This document shows positions 1 through 10,088 of a DNA stretch of 64,000 nt, in pieces. Position 1 is the stretch's first letter. Every line of letters begins with the position of its first letter. Source of the DNA: Gammaproteobacteria bacterium (GTDB lineage: Bacteria > Pseudomonadota > Gammaproteobacteria > JAJFKO01); assembly GCA_021773175.1 (NCBI GenBank), contig JAJFKO010000043.1:124001-188000 (forward strand), given 5' to 3'. The translations under genes and the position numbers were made by a program. Below the pieces are notes generated by a model. The model saw nothing but the letters and a program-made list of their open reading frames with translations, did not search any database and was not told the DNA's origin.

Positions 1-653
1 CTTTTTTACGTGTGTGTTCAGGAAAATACAAAAAAGGAATGAAGATGCGGCAAGTACGTATTGCTCGCGATGTACAAATTAATAATGCTCTAACCTTTAT
101 GGCGGGTGAGCGTGGTTTGGTTGAAGAAGCTTATCCAGGTGATATTCTCGGTTTACATAATCACGGTACGATTCAAATCGGTGATGTGTTTACGGAAGGG
201 GAAGTTTTGCAATTTACCGGCATTCCAAACTTCGCGCCAGAATTATTTCGACGCGTACGATTACGCGATCCATTAAGACTAAAAGCACTACAAAAAGGTT
301 TAGTGCAATTATCAGAAGAGGGGGCAACCCAAGTCTTTAAGCCTGCGAATAGTAATGATTTAATCTTAGGCGCTGTGGGTGTACTGCAATTTGATGTGGT
401 AGCGTATCGTTTAAAAAATGAATATAACGTCGAATGTGCTTATGAAAACATACCAATTGTTATGGCGCGCTGGGTTGAGTGCAACGATGCTAAAATGTTG
501 GAAGAATTTAAAAGAAAAGCGCACGATAATATCGCTTTAGATGGCGCTGGACAGTTAACCTATTTGGCTCCATCGCGCGTTAATTTACAGTTAACGGTGG
601 AACGTTGGCCTGATATTAAATTTCATAAAACCCGTGAACACCATATTGTTTAA
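1..653 (+). CDS. prfC: Peptide chain release factor 3, C-terminal part (cut by window edge)
   Basis: RF3 is the cytosolic GTPase that recycles RF1/RF2 from the ribosome after termination. Only about 217 of the roughly 530 residues usual for the family are inside the window, and the reading frame is open through base 1, so the GTPase domain lies to the left. The visible part matches domains II-III: a [11 protein letters not shown] stretch, then [20 protein letters not shown], then [14 protein letters not shown] and [10 protein letters not shown], which are landmark RF3 segments. It ends in TREHHIV like other RF3 proteins. The next gene follows after 11 bases. The identification is firm; the start is outside the window. 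Confidence 0.95.
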   Translation, partial: FLRVCSGKYKKGMKMRQVRIARDVQINNALTFMAGERGLVEEAYPGDILGLHNHGTIQIGDVFTEGEVLQFTGIPNFAPELFRRVRLRDPLRLKALQKGLVQLSEEGATQVFKPANSNDLILGAVGVLQFDVVAYRLKNEYNVECAYENIPIVMARWVECNDAKMLEEFKRKAHDNIALDGAGQLTYLAPSRVNLQLTVERWPDIKFHKTREHHIV

Positions 654-664
654 AGGAGAATTTC

Positions 665-1327
665 ATGTCTACATCTACTATTAATTTAACACCAGAGTTA
701 TATCACTATTACCATGAGCATTCATTACGTGAACATCCTGTCTTACAAGCATTACGAGAACGTACCCAACAAGAAAAACAAGCTGTCATGCAAATATCGC
801 CTGAGCAAGGGCAGTTTATGACCTTGTTGATGCAATTGATTGGCGCAAAAAAAACTTTAGAGGTAGGAACCTTTACTGGTTATAGTTCATTAGCTGTTGC
901 TTTAGGCTTGCCTGATGATGGACAAGTCATTGCATGTGATATCAGCGATGAGTGGCAAGGCTTGGCAACGGAGCATTGGCAACAAGCAGAGGTTGCCCAT
1001 AAAATTGATTTGCGTATTGCGCCAGCATTGGATTCATTAAATGCTTTATTAGAGGCTGGTGAGGCAGGAACTTTTGATTTTGCTTTTATTGATGCCGATA
1101 AACGTAATCAACTTGCTTATTATGAAAAATCATTAGAATTGGTGCGCCAGGGTGGTTTAATCACGATAGATAATGTTTTATGGAGCGGCAAAGTTGCTGA
1201 TCCTAGTGTTAGAGATGAAAGTACGCAGGCCATTCGTGAGCTCAATGATTTTATACATAAAGATCAGCGAGTTACTATGAGTATGCTACCTATCGGTGAT
1301 GGCTTAACTCTCGTTCGAAAATCCTAA
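665..1327 (+). CDS. SAM-dependent O-methyltransferase (Methyltransf_3 / caffeoyl-CoA OMT family)
   Basis: A 220-residue class I methyltransferase. The SAM-binding motif EVGTFTGYS is at residues 66-74, and the metal-binding DAD of FAFIDADKRN is at about 143-145, both typical of the cation-dependent O-methyltransferase family. Bacterial members of this size are usually soluble and have poorly defined small-molecule catechol-like substrates, so no substrate is assigned. The start is set by a good AAAGGAG ribosome site 6-12 bases upstream of the ATG. It lies 11 bases after prfC and may share its transcript. Confidence 0.88.
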   Translation: MSTSTINLTPELYHYYHEHSLREHPVLQALRERTQQEKQAVMQISPEQGQFMTLLMQLIGAKKTLEVGTFTGYSSLAVALGLPDDGQVIACDISDEWQGLATEHWQQAEVAHKIDLRIAPALDSLNALLEAGEAGTFDFAFIDADKRNQLAYYEKSLELVRQGGLITIDNVLWSGKVADPSVRDESTQAIRELNDFIHKDQRVTMSMLPIGDGLTLVRKS

Positions 1328-1387
1328 TAACAAGTGTGCCTTTTTGTGGCATAATTGCTGCTAATCGTTTTGCAACAAGGAAATAGC

Positions 1388-2689
1388 ATGTCATCAAGTA
1401 CTCAAGAGATTACAGCTAATTCATCCACGTCTATTGCTAGCTCAGAGCAAAGTTGGCGAACCTATTGTGCTTTAATTTTTAATGCACGCATGATGGCAGT
1501 GCTGTTATTGGGATTTTCTTCTGGCTTACCTCTAGCGTTAAGCGGCTCAACGTTACAAGCATGGTATACCGTTTCTGGAATTAATTTAGTTGCGATTGGT
1601 TCACTGAGTTTGGTTGGTATGCCTTATGTTTGGAAATTTATTTGGGCACCAATATTAGATCGCTATATACCACCTTTTCTAGGTCGACGTAATGGCTGGA
1701 TGCTGATAGCGCAAGTCGCCATTATTTTTCTTTTAATCTGGATGGCAACACTGCACCCTAAGCATAATGAAATTTTAATGGGTTTTATTGCGCTGGGTAT
1801 AGCTTTTAGTTCGGCAACGCAAGATACCGCAATTAATGCTTATATGACTGAAATTGTGAAGCCTGAAGAACGCGGTTTATCCGCAGCGATGAATGTTGGT
1901 GGTTATCGCATTGCGATGTTGGTTTCAGGCGCATTCGCATTAATTATTGCTGCTTATATAGGTTGGCAAGCCACTTATATCCTCATGGCTGCTTGTATGT
2001 CTATTGGTGTTTTGGTTTCTATTTTTGGTCCAAAAATGCAACACGAACCAGACGTTTCGTCATCATTATGGAAGGTAACAGCGAATTCATTTATGGAATT
2101 TTTAAAGCGTCGTGGCGCGGTAATGATTTTATTAACTATCGTGTTATATAAAATCGGCGATGCTTTTGCGATGTCGCTTACCTCAACTTTCTTACTACGA
2201 GGTTTGCATTTCACATTGATTGAAGTGGGTTTGGTTAGCAAGGTTACTGCGATTACAGGTTCGCTATTAGGTGTGTTTGTCGGTGGTATTTGGATGTCTC
2301 GAATTGGACTCTATCGTGCGTTAATGATTTTTGGGATCTTACAATTACTATCAAATTTCACTTACATGGCATTAGCTATGGTAGGTCCACATCTGTATTT
2401 CGCAGCTTTTGCGATCTTTTTTGAAAATCTCTGTGGTGGTTTAGCAACAGCAGCTTTTGTTGCTTTCATTATGTCATTGTGTGACTTACGCTTCACAGCA
2501 ACACAGTTTGCACTCTTTTCGGCATTATCCGCTGTCGGGCGAGTTATCGTTGGCCCGTTTTCAGGTTTAATGGTTGAGCATGTTGGTTGGGTGCAATTTT
2601 ATTTCTGGACTGTTATTTTTGCTGTGCCTGGATTGGTATTTTTATGGTTGATTCGGCATAATAGCGTTTTCCAAAAAGTACCTAAATAA
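1388..2689 (+). CDS. ampG: AmpG-like MFS permease (muropeptide transporter family)
   Basis: A 433-residue polytopic inner-membrane protein with about 12 hydrophobic segments. Early motifs such as LLLGFSSGLPLALSGSTLQAW and GMPYVWKFIWAPILDRY, and later SSATQDTAINAYMTE, are characteristic of AmpG permeases. AmpG imports anhydromuropeptides from the periplasm for cell-wall recycling. I chose the ATG at 1388 because AAGGAAA lies just upstream; an in-frame TTG at 1355 would add 11 unlikely residues. AmpG-like proteins are often multicopy in Legionella and Coxiella relatives, so the exact substrate is inferred only. Confidence 0.85.
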   Translation: MSSSTQEITANSSTSIASSEQSWRTYCALIFNARMMAVLLLGFSSGLPLALSGSTLQAWYTVSGINLVAIGSLSLVGMPYVWKFIWAPILDRYIPPFLGRRNGWMLIAQVAIIFLLIWMATLHPKHNEILMGFIALGIAFSSATQDTAINAYMTEIVKPEERGLSAAMNVGGYRIAMLVSGAFALIIAAYIGWQATYILMAACMSIGVLVSIFGPKMQHEPDVSSSLWKVTANSFMEFLKRRGAVMILLTIVLYKIGDAFAMSLTSTFLLRGLHFTLIEVGLVSKVTAITGSLLGVFVGGIWMSRIGLYRALMIFGILQLLSNFTYMALAMVGPHLYFAAFAIFFENLCGGLATAAFVAFIMSLCDLRFTATQFALFSALSAVGRVIVGPFSGLMVEHVGWVQFYFWTVIFAVPGLVFLWLIRHNSVFQKVPK

Positions 2690-2703
2690 TAATAAAGAAG
2701 ATT

Positions 2704-3462
2704 ATGCAAAATATTTTAATCGCCAAACTCATTACTATTGGTTTAGTTTTTTTGATAACCATCATTGCTGGTTGGTATCCGTTTCGTAAACGCATTCAAT
2801 CACCAGAAGGTTATGATTTTCCTATTGGTGAAGCTCTCGCCTGTGGTGTGTTTTTAGGTGTTGGGTTAATTCATCTATTGTCGACAGCAAGTAATGATTT
2901 CCTTAAATTAAACATTCATTATCCGTTGGCCTTTGTTATTGCAGGCTTAACCTTTTTAGGTTTACTGTGGTTAGAACATGTTGCCAGCGAGCTTCAACAT
3001 CATGGCAGTAAAGAAAATGCAACCTTAGTTATTTTAGCGGTTGTCATGTTGTCGGTACATTCACTATTAGCTGGAGCGGCATTAGGGCTGACACGGCATT
3101 TTTCCGTTTTTATTATGCTGCTCATCGCGATTCTCGCGCATAAGTGGGCGGCTGGATTTTCGCTAGCTGTTGAGATTAATAAAAGTAAACTCAGCATTAA
3201 AGTTGGTATTTTATTGTTTTTCATCTTCGCTTTAATGGTGCCACTAGGCATTGTCTTTGGTACAGCATTACGCCACGTTTTTGCCTCGACTCAAGAGCTT
3301 ACTGCCATTGTTATGGCATTAGCTGCGGGTACATTTCTTTATTTAGGCACGCTGCATGGATTATGGCGTGCCACGATGCTCAAACATTGTTGCAACCTTA
3401 GACATTATAGCTTTGTAGTATTGGGGTTCTTATTGATGGCTCTGGTTGCCATTTGGTTATGA
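2704..3462 (+). CDS. ZIP-family divalent metal transporter
   Basis: A 252-residue membrane protein with about eight hydrophobic helices, within the usual range for bacterial ZIP proteins. TM4 carries VHSLLAGAALG and TM5 carries AHKWAAGFSL. These match the ZIP metal-site signatures (HSxxxG in TM4 and H-K/E-x-x-x-G in TM5). A His pair (LQHHGS) sits in the loop before TM4, as in the metal-binding loop of many ZIPs. ZIP proteins move zinc, iron or manganese into the cytoplasm. The gene follows the AmpG-like gene after 14 bases, suggesting co-transcription. Metal specificity cannot be read from the sequence. Confidence 0.85.
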   Translation: MQNILIAKLITIGLVFLITIIAGWYPFRKRIQSPEGYDFPIGEALACGVFLGVGLIHLLSTASNDFLKLNIHYPLAFVIAGLTFLGLLWLEHVASELQHHGSKENATLVILAVVMLSVHSLLAGAALGLTRHFSVFIMLLIAILAHKWAAGFSLAVEINKSKLSIKVGILLFFIFALMVPLGIVFGTALRHVFASTQELTAIVMALAAGTFLYLGTLHGLWRATMLKHCCNLRHYSFVVLGFLLMALVAIWL

Positions 3463-3528
3463 ATGATGTTAAGTATTTATTACTATATTTAATTGATAGA
3501 GCAACAAGAAATTTTTTGGAGTTATTTT

Positions 3529-4809
3529 ATGCCCCAGCTTACGTTAGGTTTAATAAAGAGGATATACAATAAGAAAATAACAGGCTGCTTATTTCTTGAA
3601 GGGCATCCTGATTTTGGTTCACGGATATATGCTGAAGTACAATTCTGGAATAAGTTTCGAGATGCTCTTGAGCATAACGGTCTAATCACAGGATTACATT
3701 TATTTAAGATTTCTGAAGGTTTGGCTATAGATATAACTGAGAGAGTATTATTAACGTTACCAAGTAAAATTAACTATCTCCTATTACAGGATATTGATGC
3801 TCTTAGCATAGAAAAACTGCTGCCAGCGTTACAATCCCCACTCAGCAAGGTTACTAGGCTTGACATTTGTGAGCTAACAGTTAGTGCGCTAGAAAAATTA
3901 TTACCCGCCTTGCAAAGCCCTCTAAGTACTATTTCATCACTTGGGTTGAATGGAGAGATTACTATAGAAGTAATGAAAAAATTATTAACAGGGTTACAGG
4001 CTAGTCAAAGTAAGGTTACGACACTTCATCTTATTTCTGTGGATAATAGAAGTGTAGAGATCTTATTGCCTGTACTGCAACATCCAGCAAGTAATATCAC
4101 TATACTTGATCTGTATAAATTAAGTAGCACTGCAGTGCAAACCTTACTGTCAGCATTACAAAACCCAGAAAGTTGCATTACTACACTGGTGCTTTCAACA
4201 TTAACTGCTGATGCAGTACAAAGTCTACAGCCAATGCTGAAAAATCCACAAAGTAATATTCGTAATATTACTCTAAATAATTTAACTGTTGGAGCTATAG
4301 GGAAATTAGCTACTATACTACGAGACCCTAACTGCAATATTACTCAGCTTAGTGTTACTGACCTGAAGCCTTCTGCGCTAAAGAGACTCTTAGGTATATT
4401 AACTAATGCAAAATGCAAAATACAAAATTTATCTTTTATGAATGAACTTACAAATGAAAAATTTGAAATAATCTCTGCAGCACTACAAGGAGCTGATAAA
4501 AAACTATCAGTAAGTGGGTATCTCTTTCCATTTGGGAAAATAAAATTTATCAATTTAAGTCCAGAGCATACTGTTGGTCAAGGTAACTTAGCTCCATTGA
4601 CTGGAGTAAGAAATGGCACAACAGAGCCTGATGAGCCTAGAATAAAGCGAGAGGAAGTATCGCCTGATCGTCTATTCTCATCTTTGCAACAGCAGCATGG
4701 TAGCTTATTTCTTTCATCTGAGGAGAGAGATAATAGTCGATGTTCTGGTCAATCAACTATAAAGCGCGAAGCTGATGAAAGACCTCATAAGCGCCGTCGT
4801 GGAGCGTAA
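3529..4809 (+). CDS. Leucine-rich-repeat-like protein with basic C-terminal tail (candidate T4SS effector)
   Basis: A 426-residue soluble protein. From about residue 90 to 330 it contains roughly eight tandem units of about 27-30 residues, each resembling A-(hydrophobic)-x-x-LLPALQ-x-P-x-S-x-(I/V)-T-x-L-x-(L/I). This is the helix-strand layout of ribonuclease-inhibitor-type LRRs. The last 80 residues are polar and end in HKRRRGA, a short basic cluster like a nuclear localisation signal. There is no signal peptide or membrane segment. The start at 3529 is chosen for GGAG at 3518-3521; a TTG at 3493 is also in frame. I infer an interaction scaffold, possibly a Dot/Icm substrate given the locus at the right end of the window. 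No named family is recognised. Confidence 0.7.
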   Translation: MPQLTLGLIKRIYNKKITGCLFLEGHPDFGSRIYAEVQFWNKFRDALEHNGLITGLHLFKISEGLAIDITERVLLTLPSKINYLLLQDIDALSIEKLLPALQSPLSKVTRLDICELTVSALEKLLPALQSPLSTISSLGLNGEITIEVMKKLLTGLQASQSKVTTLHLISVDNRSVEILLPVLQHPASNITILDLYKLSSTAVQTLLSALQNPESCITTLVLSTLTADAVQSLQPMLKNPQSNIRNITLNNLTVGAIGKLATILRDPNCNITQLSVTDLKPSALKRLLGILTNAKCKIQNLSFMNELTNEKFEIISAALQGADKKLSVSGYLFPFGKIKFINLSPEHTVGQGNLAPLTGVRNGTTEPDEPRIKREEVSPDRLFSSLQQQHGSLFLSSEERDNSRCSGQSTIKREADERPHKRRRGA

Positions 4810-4827
4810 ACATAATGATGTTGTAAA

Positions 4828-4877
4828 TTAATAAATCCCTACAAAGAATGTTTTAATTTATTATAGGGATCTATTAA
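4828..4877. terminator. Inverted repeat between convergent genes (possible bidirectional terminator)
   Basis: Arms of 14 bases (4828-4841 and 4864-4877) built around ATCCCTA/TAGGGAT pair with one mismatch across a 22-base loop. It lies between the end of the LRR-like gene (+) and the end of hutU (-). The stem is AT-rich and has no long T-run, so terminator function is only plausible. Confidence 0.4.
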
Positions 4878-4893
4878 CAAGTAAAATATATAT

Positions 4894-6564
4894 TTAATCA
4901 ATACTCGGCAAATTCAAATCTTGTTCTTTAGCGCATTTAATCGCAATATCATAACCCGCATCAGCATGGCGCATGACACCCGTAGCAGGGTCATTAAACA
5001 AGACACGACGTAGACGCTCTTCAGCAGCCTTAGTACCATCACAGACAATCACGAAGCCGGCATGTTGTGAATAACCCATGCCAACGCCACCGCCGTGATG
5101 TAAGCTTACCCAAGTAGCGCCACCGACACAGTTCAACATGGCATTGAGTAATGGCCAATCTGATACGGCATCAGAACCATCTTTCATGCCTTCGGTTTCG
5201 CGGTTTGGGCTGGCAACCGAACCTGAATCTAAGTGATCCCGACCAATCACAACGGGCGCTTTTAACTCACCATTAGCAACCATTTCATTGAAGGCTAAAC
5301 CTAAACGATCACGGTCACCTAAACCTACCCAACAAATACGTGAAGGTAAGCCTTGGAATGGAATGCGTTCGCGCGCCATATCGAGCCAGTTATGCAAATG
5401 CTTATCATCAGGAATTAATTCTTTTACTTTAGCATCAGTTTTGTAAATATCTTCTGGGTCACCGGATAAAGCGACCCAACGGAATGGCCCGATACCTTTA
5501 CAGAATAGTGGTCGAATATATGCGGGAACAAAACCTGGGAAATCAAAGGCATTCGCCACACCAACATCTTGCGCCATTTGGCGGATATTATTACCGTAAT
5601 CGACCGTAGGGATACCTTGATGATAGAAATCTAGCATCGCCTTAACTTGAGTGGCCATCGATTCTTTAGCGGCAACAACGACAGCATCGGGATCTTTTTC
5701 ACGCATGTCTGCTGCGTGTTCTAAAGTCCAGCCTTGTGGTAAATAACCATTTAATGGATCGTGAGCACTGGTTTGATCGGTAACGAGATCCGGCTTGATA
5801 CCACGCTTAACAAGTTCAGGATAAATATCTGCAGCATTCCCTAATAGTGCCACAGATTTTGCTTCGCCGTTTTGACAGAATTTATCGATCATTGCTAATG
5901 CTTCATCAAGACTTTCAGTTTTATAATCGACATACTTGGTTTCAAGACGACGCTCAATACGATAAGGATCACATTCAACCGCTAAGACACTTGCTCCTGC
6001 CATGGTTGCAGCTAATGGCTGTGCACCACCCATACCACCTAAACCTGCTGTTAATAACCAACGGCCTTTTAAGCTGCCATCGAAATGCATATCAGCCATC
6101 GAAATAAAGGTTTCATATGTGCCTTGAATAATGCCTTGGCTAGCAATATAGATCCATGAGCCGGCAGTCATCTGGCCATACATCATTAAACCTTTTTTAT
6201 CGAGCTCATTGAAATGTTCCCAGTTTGCCCATTTTGGTACTAAATTAGAATTAGCAATTAACACACGCGGTGCATCGGTATGTGTTTTGAAAACGCCAAC
6301 TGGTTTGCCTGATTGTACTAATAAGGTTTCATCGTCATTTAAATTTGTTAGTGTTTCGATAATCTTGTCGTAGCATTCCCAGTTGCGAGCAGCGCGACCG
6401 ATACCACCATAAACAATTAAATCTGAAGGAATCTCTGCAACATCGGGATCAAGATTATTCATTAGCATGCGTAGAGGCGCTTCAGTCTGCCAACTTTTTG
6501 CTGTTAATGTTGTACCGTGAGGGGCTTTGATATGACGATTGGGATCATGACGAGTGTTGCTCAT
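4894..6564 (-). CDS. hutU: Urocanate hydratase (urocanase)
   Basis: A 556-residue cytosolic enzyme, full length for the family. It converts urocanate to imidazolone propionate using tightly bound NAD, the second step of histidine degradation. Recognisable segments include [12 protein letters not shown] near the N-terminus, a Gly-rich [12 protein letters not shown] dinucleotide motif, [18 protein letters not shown] and a C-terminal [15 protein letters not shown]. No hutH, hutI or hutG is in the window, so the pathway cannot be judged complete. It begins 27 bases after lnt on the same strand, which suggests co-transcription. Confidence 0.96.
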   Translation of the reverse strand: MSNTRHDPNRHIKAPHGTTLTAKSWQTEAPLRMLMNNLDPDVAEIPSDLIVYGGIGRAARNWECYDKIIETLTNLNDDETLLVQSGKPVGVFKTHTDAPRVLIANSNLVPKWANWEHFNELDKKGLMMYGQMTAGSWIYIASQGIIQGTYETFISMADMHFDGSLKGRWLLTAGLGGMGGAQPLAATMAGASVLAVECDPYRIERRLETKYVDYKTESLDEALAMIDKFCQNGEAKSVALLGNAADIYPELVKRGIKPDLVTDQTSAHDPLNGYLPQGWTLEHAADMREKDPDAVVVAAKESMATQVKAMLDFYHQGIPTVDYGNNIRQMAQDVGVANAFDFPGFVPAYIRPLFCKGIGPFRWVALSGDPEDIYKTDAKVKELIPDDKHLHNWLDMARERIPFQGLPSRICWVGLGDRDRLGLAFNEMVANGELKAPVVIGRDHLDSGSVASPNRETEGMKDGSDAVSDWPLLNAMLNCVGGATWVSLHHGGGVGMGYSQHAGFVIVCDGTKAAEERLRRVLFNDPATGVMRHADAGYDIAIKCAKEQDLNLPSID

Positions 6565-6591
6565 GTTGCTGCTCCTATTTCTTTAAAAAAA

Positions 6592-8124
6592 TCAATCTTC
6601 TTTTGATACCTTTCGATATTTCTTGTGATCAAACCAAGAGGCTAATAATGCGATAAAAAATAAACAAACTAGAATCCAAAGATTGCCGATAATGACCCAT
6701 GGCGTGCTACCTTGCATGGGCGTAATCTTACCGCTTAACACGGCTTTTTGTAAAAATGGTGCAGCATTAATGATGTTACCTTTGGCATCAATCAAGGCAG
6801 AAGGGCCACCATTAGTCGCAAAGATTTGGTCGCGACCGGACTGTAGTGAACGGAATTGTGCGATTTGTAAATGTTGGAAACTCGCAATGGAATGACCGAA
6901 CCAACTGTCGTCACTCGTTGTAACCAAAAAGTGCGCTTGCGGTAACCACGAACGGAGTAAATCCGGAAAAGCAATTTCATAACAAATAAATGGCGCGAAG
7001 TAATTACCGTTTATTTGTAGTGGTTTTTGGATTACTGGCCCCGGAACAAAGTTAGACATGGGTATACTAAAGAAGTTAATAATACCTCGTAAGAATGCAC
7101 CAAAAGGTAAGTACTCACCGAAAGGCACTAAGTGGCGCTTGTAATACACGCCCTGACCATGACCAAGTAACTGTAAGGTATTATAGTAATTTTCATTATC
7201 TGGGCTAAGTACGGGCAGACCAATCAATAAGGTTGCATCGTGAGCTTTAGCGGCGGCACTGAGTTGCATTAACAAGCCTTTTACATAACGACGCGGAACA
7301 GGGATACTACTTTCAGGCCAAACAATAATATGGCTGCCCCAATGAGTTTTAGTTAAATCCCAATAGACTTTAATATTGTTGAGAATTTCTTGCTGACTCC
7401 ATTTACGACCTTGTGGAATATTGCCTTGGATAGCGGTTACGGGAATATTTTTGCCACTAGGTTGAGTCCAATTGACTTTCTGGAGTGCTGCGCCACTCAA
7501 CCAAATCAGTCCGATAACAATGAATAAAATAATTTTAGTTTTTAGATGAAAACGTTTGCTGCAAATAATGCTGAAAACAGCGGCAGTAAAGGCAATGATA
7601 AAGCCAACACCATAATTACCAAGAATGGGAATATAACCAGCAAGGGGAGATTGGATTTGACTGTAACCTAATAGTAACCAAGGAAAGCCTGTTAACACCC
7701 AGCTGTGTAACCAACCACAAAGAATCCATGCGACTGGAAAGCCGATTAAGCGCTTTAATAAAGAGTCACGCTTGAATAACAGCGATAATACTAAACCACC
7801 AACTGCGATGAATAGCGCTAGCGTAATGACAAAGATAGCTGTAAAGATTACTGCTAGCGCAATATTGGTATTGCCGAAGCGATGGATGCTAATAAATACC
7901 CAAGAAGCGCCAATTCCAAAGAAGCCAACTCCAAACCAGAGACCGCGCCAGAAAGCTTGGTTTGGTTTTGCATCCATCCAAGCAAAGACAAGTAGAAAAA
8001 GTGATAAAATAGCTAATGGAAAAATATTAAAGGGAGCAAAAGCAAATGATAATGGCAAGCCGGCAATTAAGCTGTAAAGCCAGACTGGTCGACGCCATAT
8101 TGAATGATTGTTTTTGTTTGTCAT
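6592..8124 (-). CDS. lnt: Apolipoprotein N-acyltransferase
   Basis: A 510-residue inner-membrane enzyme that adds the third acyl chain to the N-terminal Cys of lipoproteins. The N-terminal half has about six hydrophobic segments (for example the GFPWLLLGYSQ region), followed by a periplasmic nitrilase domain. The family catalytic triad is visible: Glu in IVWPESSIPV, Lys in YYKRHLVPFGEYLPF, and Cys in FICYEIAFPDLLR. A last transmembrane helix and a basic tail (HKKYRKV) close the protein. The length matches the E. coli enzyme. It sits upstream of hutU with only 27 bases between. Confidence 0.95.
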   Translation of the reverse strand: MTNKNNHSIWRRPVWLYSLIAGLPLSFAFAPFNIFPLAILSLFLLVFAWMDAKPNQAFWRGLWFGVGFFGIGASWVFISIHRFGNTNIALAVIFTAIFVITLALFIAVGGLVLSLLFKRDSLLKRLIGFPVAWILCGWLHSWVLTGFPWLLLGYSQIQSPLAGYIPILGNYGVGFIIAFTAAVFSIICSKRFHLKTKIILFIVIGLIWLSGAALQKVNWTQPSGKNIPVTAIQGNIPQGRKWSQQEILNNIKVYWDLTKTHWGSHIIVWPESSIPVPRRYVKGLLMQLSAAAKAHDATLLIGLPVLSPDNENYYNTLQLLGHGQGVYYKRHLVPFGEYLPFGAFLRGIINFFSIPMSNFVPGPVIQKPLQINGNYFAPFICYEIAFPDLLRSWLPQAHFLVTTSDDSWFGHSIASFQHLQIAQFRSLQSGRDQIFATNGGPSALIDAKGNIINAAPFLQKAVLSGKITPMQGSTPWVIIGNLWILVCLFFIALLASWFDHKKYRKVSKED

Positions 8125-8199
8125 GTTGATTAAGTTCTCTTTATTGCTTGCTTTGATGCTTTATTCAACCATTGTCATAAAACCTAGCAGTTTTGTATT

Positions 8200-8225
8200 T
8201 TGATTAAGTTCAAATAATTAATCAA
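8200..8225. promoter_or_regulatory. Inverted repeat upstream of lnt (possible operator)
   Basis: TTGATTAA at 8200-8207 and TTAATCAA at 8218-8225 form perfect 8-base arms around a 10-base spacer in the 233-base gap between lnt (start 8124) and ccmI (end 8358). The spacing suits a dimeric regulator, but the AT-rich context makes chance likely. I see no other feature in this gap. Confidence 0.25.
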
Positions 8226-8357
8226 GTTGTTTTATTACAGATTGACCAAAGATTTCAAGCTGACATGAAATGTGTAACCAATTGATTATACTTTAGTTAT
8301 GTGTTTTTTTGTGACCATTAAGCAAATTTAACGATGCTCCAACGCGAACATTATCGA

Positions 8358-9590
8358 TTAAAATTTAACCGGCTTGTTAATAATAATATTAACGGTATGC
8401 TTTTCTTGCCGTGGATTAATTACTTTACTCTGCCCGATAAAATCTCCTGTACGCGGTATTGCTTGGCCGCTTTTACTGACTCGCGCAAAAATACGAACTT
8501 GCTTATAATCGGATAAGGTTGCAGTTGGTAGCATCGCATTTCTATCATTCAAGATGACATCAAGCGGTAAATTGCTTACTTGTTTACGGATGATCGCTAA
8601 AGGCACAACAGGACCTTTGAGTGCTTTCGCATAAATAAACACAACGGTATCTTTATTCGTTTTTGCTTTTAAATCATTAGCAAGACTGACATGTATCTGT
8701 AATTGCGGTCCGTTGATATCTGTCTGACTGCCGCCATGCTGTTGTAAATCCTTTTGTGCTTTAGCAATGATTTTTAATAAAGCCGTACCATTCTTGCTGC
8801 TAGGTGGAAAGTATTGTAATAGTGACTCCCAAATACGTATGGCTTTAGCGTAATGCTTATCTTGATATTTTTGCATCGCCAAGAAATTTAGTAATACTGG
8901 GTTGCGAGGTTGTGTTTGCAATAGTTTATGTAAAATACCACGTGTTTCATTAGTAAATTTACGATGATTGAAAAAATAGCTCATTTCTAAATATTCAAAA
9001 GCATAAGCGGGATTATTAGGTTTTAATCGATAAGCTTTTCTTAACGCCATCACCGCAGATGGTAATTGATCTTGATGTGCATAAAGCTTACCAAGTAAAT
9101 ACCAGCCCTTAGCTTGCTTTGGATGGGCATTTAAATAAGTTTGGAAACGTTTGGCAACCGCTGAAATAGGCCCCATTCTTTTCAAATCTTTTTTTGCTAA
9201 AACTGTCTGCTGAATTTGATTTTCATAAGCCGCGACGCGCGGACTATCTCCCCAATGAAAATACAACAGGATCACGGCAAGCGGAAATAGTATGGCTAAT
9301 GCACATAAGGTTTTTTTATTATGGCGATAAACATTGGCTTGTTGATGACTGTCGTTAGTATCTTGCAGTAATGCTTTATCTAAAGCGGTCTTATTTTCTT
9401 GGTATTGTCCATTATCAATGCTGCCAACATGTAAATCATTTTCTAATTGCTGGAGCTTTTCTTGGTGCAATGCAATGTTAATCGCTTGCCGTGAAATATT
9501 TTTTTTCTTGAGCGTCGATAATAAGGGTGTGGCAATAAAGCACAGAGCTATCAATAATAGAATTGCGATAATAATCCAAAAACTAATCAT
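8358..9590 (-). CDS. ccmI: Cytochrome c-type biogenesis protein CcmI (TPR subunit)
   Basis: A 410-residue membrane-anchored protein. It has an N-terminal helix (residues about 3-24), a second helix near residue 95 after a basic cytoplasmic loop, and a periplasmic TPR region (KGWYLLGKLYAHQDQLPSA and following units). The C-terminal domain, with LQIHVSLANDLK and an AIPRTGDF segment, resembles the CcmI/CycH apocytochrome-binding part. CcmI presents apocytochromes c to the haem lyase CcmF-CcmH. Its start overlaps the ccmH stop as ATGA, indicating translational coupling, and it closes the ccmG-H-I transcript. Confidence 0.9.
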   Translation of the reverse strand: MISFWIIIAILLLIALCFIATPLLSTLKKKNISRQAINIALHQEKLQQLENDLHVGSIDNGQYQENKTALDKALLQDTNDSHQQANVYRHNKKTLCALAILFPLAVILLYFHWGDSPRVAAYENQIQQTVLAKKDLKRMGPISAVAKRFQTYLNAHPKQAKGWYLLGKLYAHQDQLPSAVMALRKAYRLKPNNPAYAFEYLEMSYFFNHRKFTNETRGILHKLLQTQPRNPVLLNFLAMQKYQDKHYAKAIRIWESLLQYFPPSSKNGTALLKIIAKAQKDLQQHGGSQTDINGPQLQIHVSLANDLKAKTNKDTVVFIYAKALKGPVVPLAIIRKQVSNLPLDVILNDRNAMLPTATLSDYKQVRIFARVSKSGQAIPRTGDFIGQSKVINPRQEKHTVNIIINKPVKF

Positions 9591-10084
9591 GATGGCGCGT
9601 TATCCTTGTTGAGTAATGCTTGTAAGCGTTGTTGTTCTTCTATTGATAGTTCTGATTTTACTGTCGTCGTACGACGTTGCTTTTTAATTATATAAAACAG
9701 AATCATAAAACCAAAGATAAATAAGAGCAATGGTCCAAACCATAAGAGCAGGGTATTGCGTTGTACCGGAGGTTTATATAAAACAAAGTCACCATAGCGT
9801 GTGACTAGATAATTTATGATTTGTTTGTTGCTTTGTCCGTTTAATACTTTTTGATAAATATCTTGACGTAGTTGTGCTGCTAGAGCTGCGTCAGATTCTG
9901 CAAGATTCTGATTTTGACAGACTAGGCACCGTAGTTGCCATGTCAACTTTTTAAAGCGCTGTGCTTTTACCTGTGATGAAAAAGGGTAAAGTTCTTTGGC
10001 AGCCAATTGTGGACTATAGCCCATTATCACGCATGCTAATAAACAAATAAAAAGAGATTTAATAAATACGGCTTTATTTAACAT
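9587..10084 (-). CDS. ccmH: Cytochrome c-type biogenesis protein CcmH
   Basis: A 165-residue membrane-anchored thiol oxidoreductase of the Ccm system. It has an N-terminal signal-like helix, then the diagnostic LRCLVCQNQNLAESDA segment with the CxxC pair, and a transmembrane helix near residues 110-132 (LLLWFGPLLLFIFGFMILF). CcmH reduces the apocytochrome haem-binding Cys pair and works with CcmF and CcmG. It overlaps ccmI by 4 bases and lies 4 bases after ccmG. The length is that of the short CcmH form with a separate CcmI. Confidence 0.95.
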   Translation of the reverse strand: MLNKAVFIKSLFICLLACVIMGYSPQLAAKELYPFSSQVKAQRFKKLTWQLRCLVCQNQNLAESDAALAAQLRQDIYQKVLNGQSNKQIINYLVTRYGDFVLYKPPVQRNTLLLWFGPLLLFIFGFMILFYIIKKQRRTTTVKSELSIEEQQRLQALLNKDNAPS

Positions 10085-10088
10085 GATG

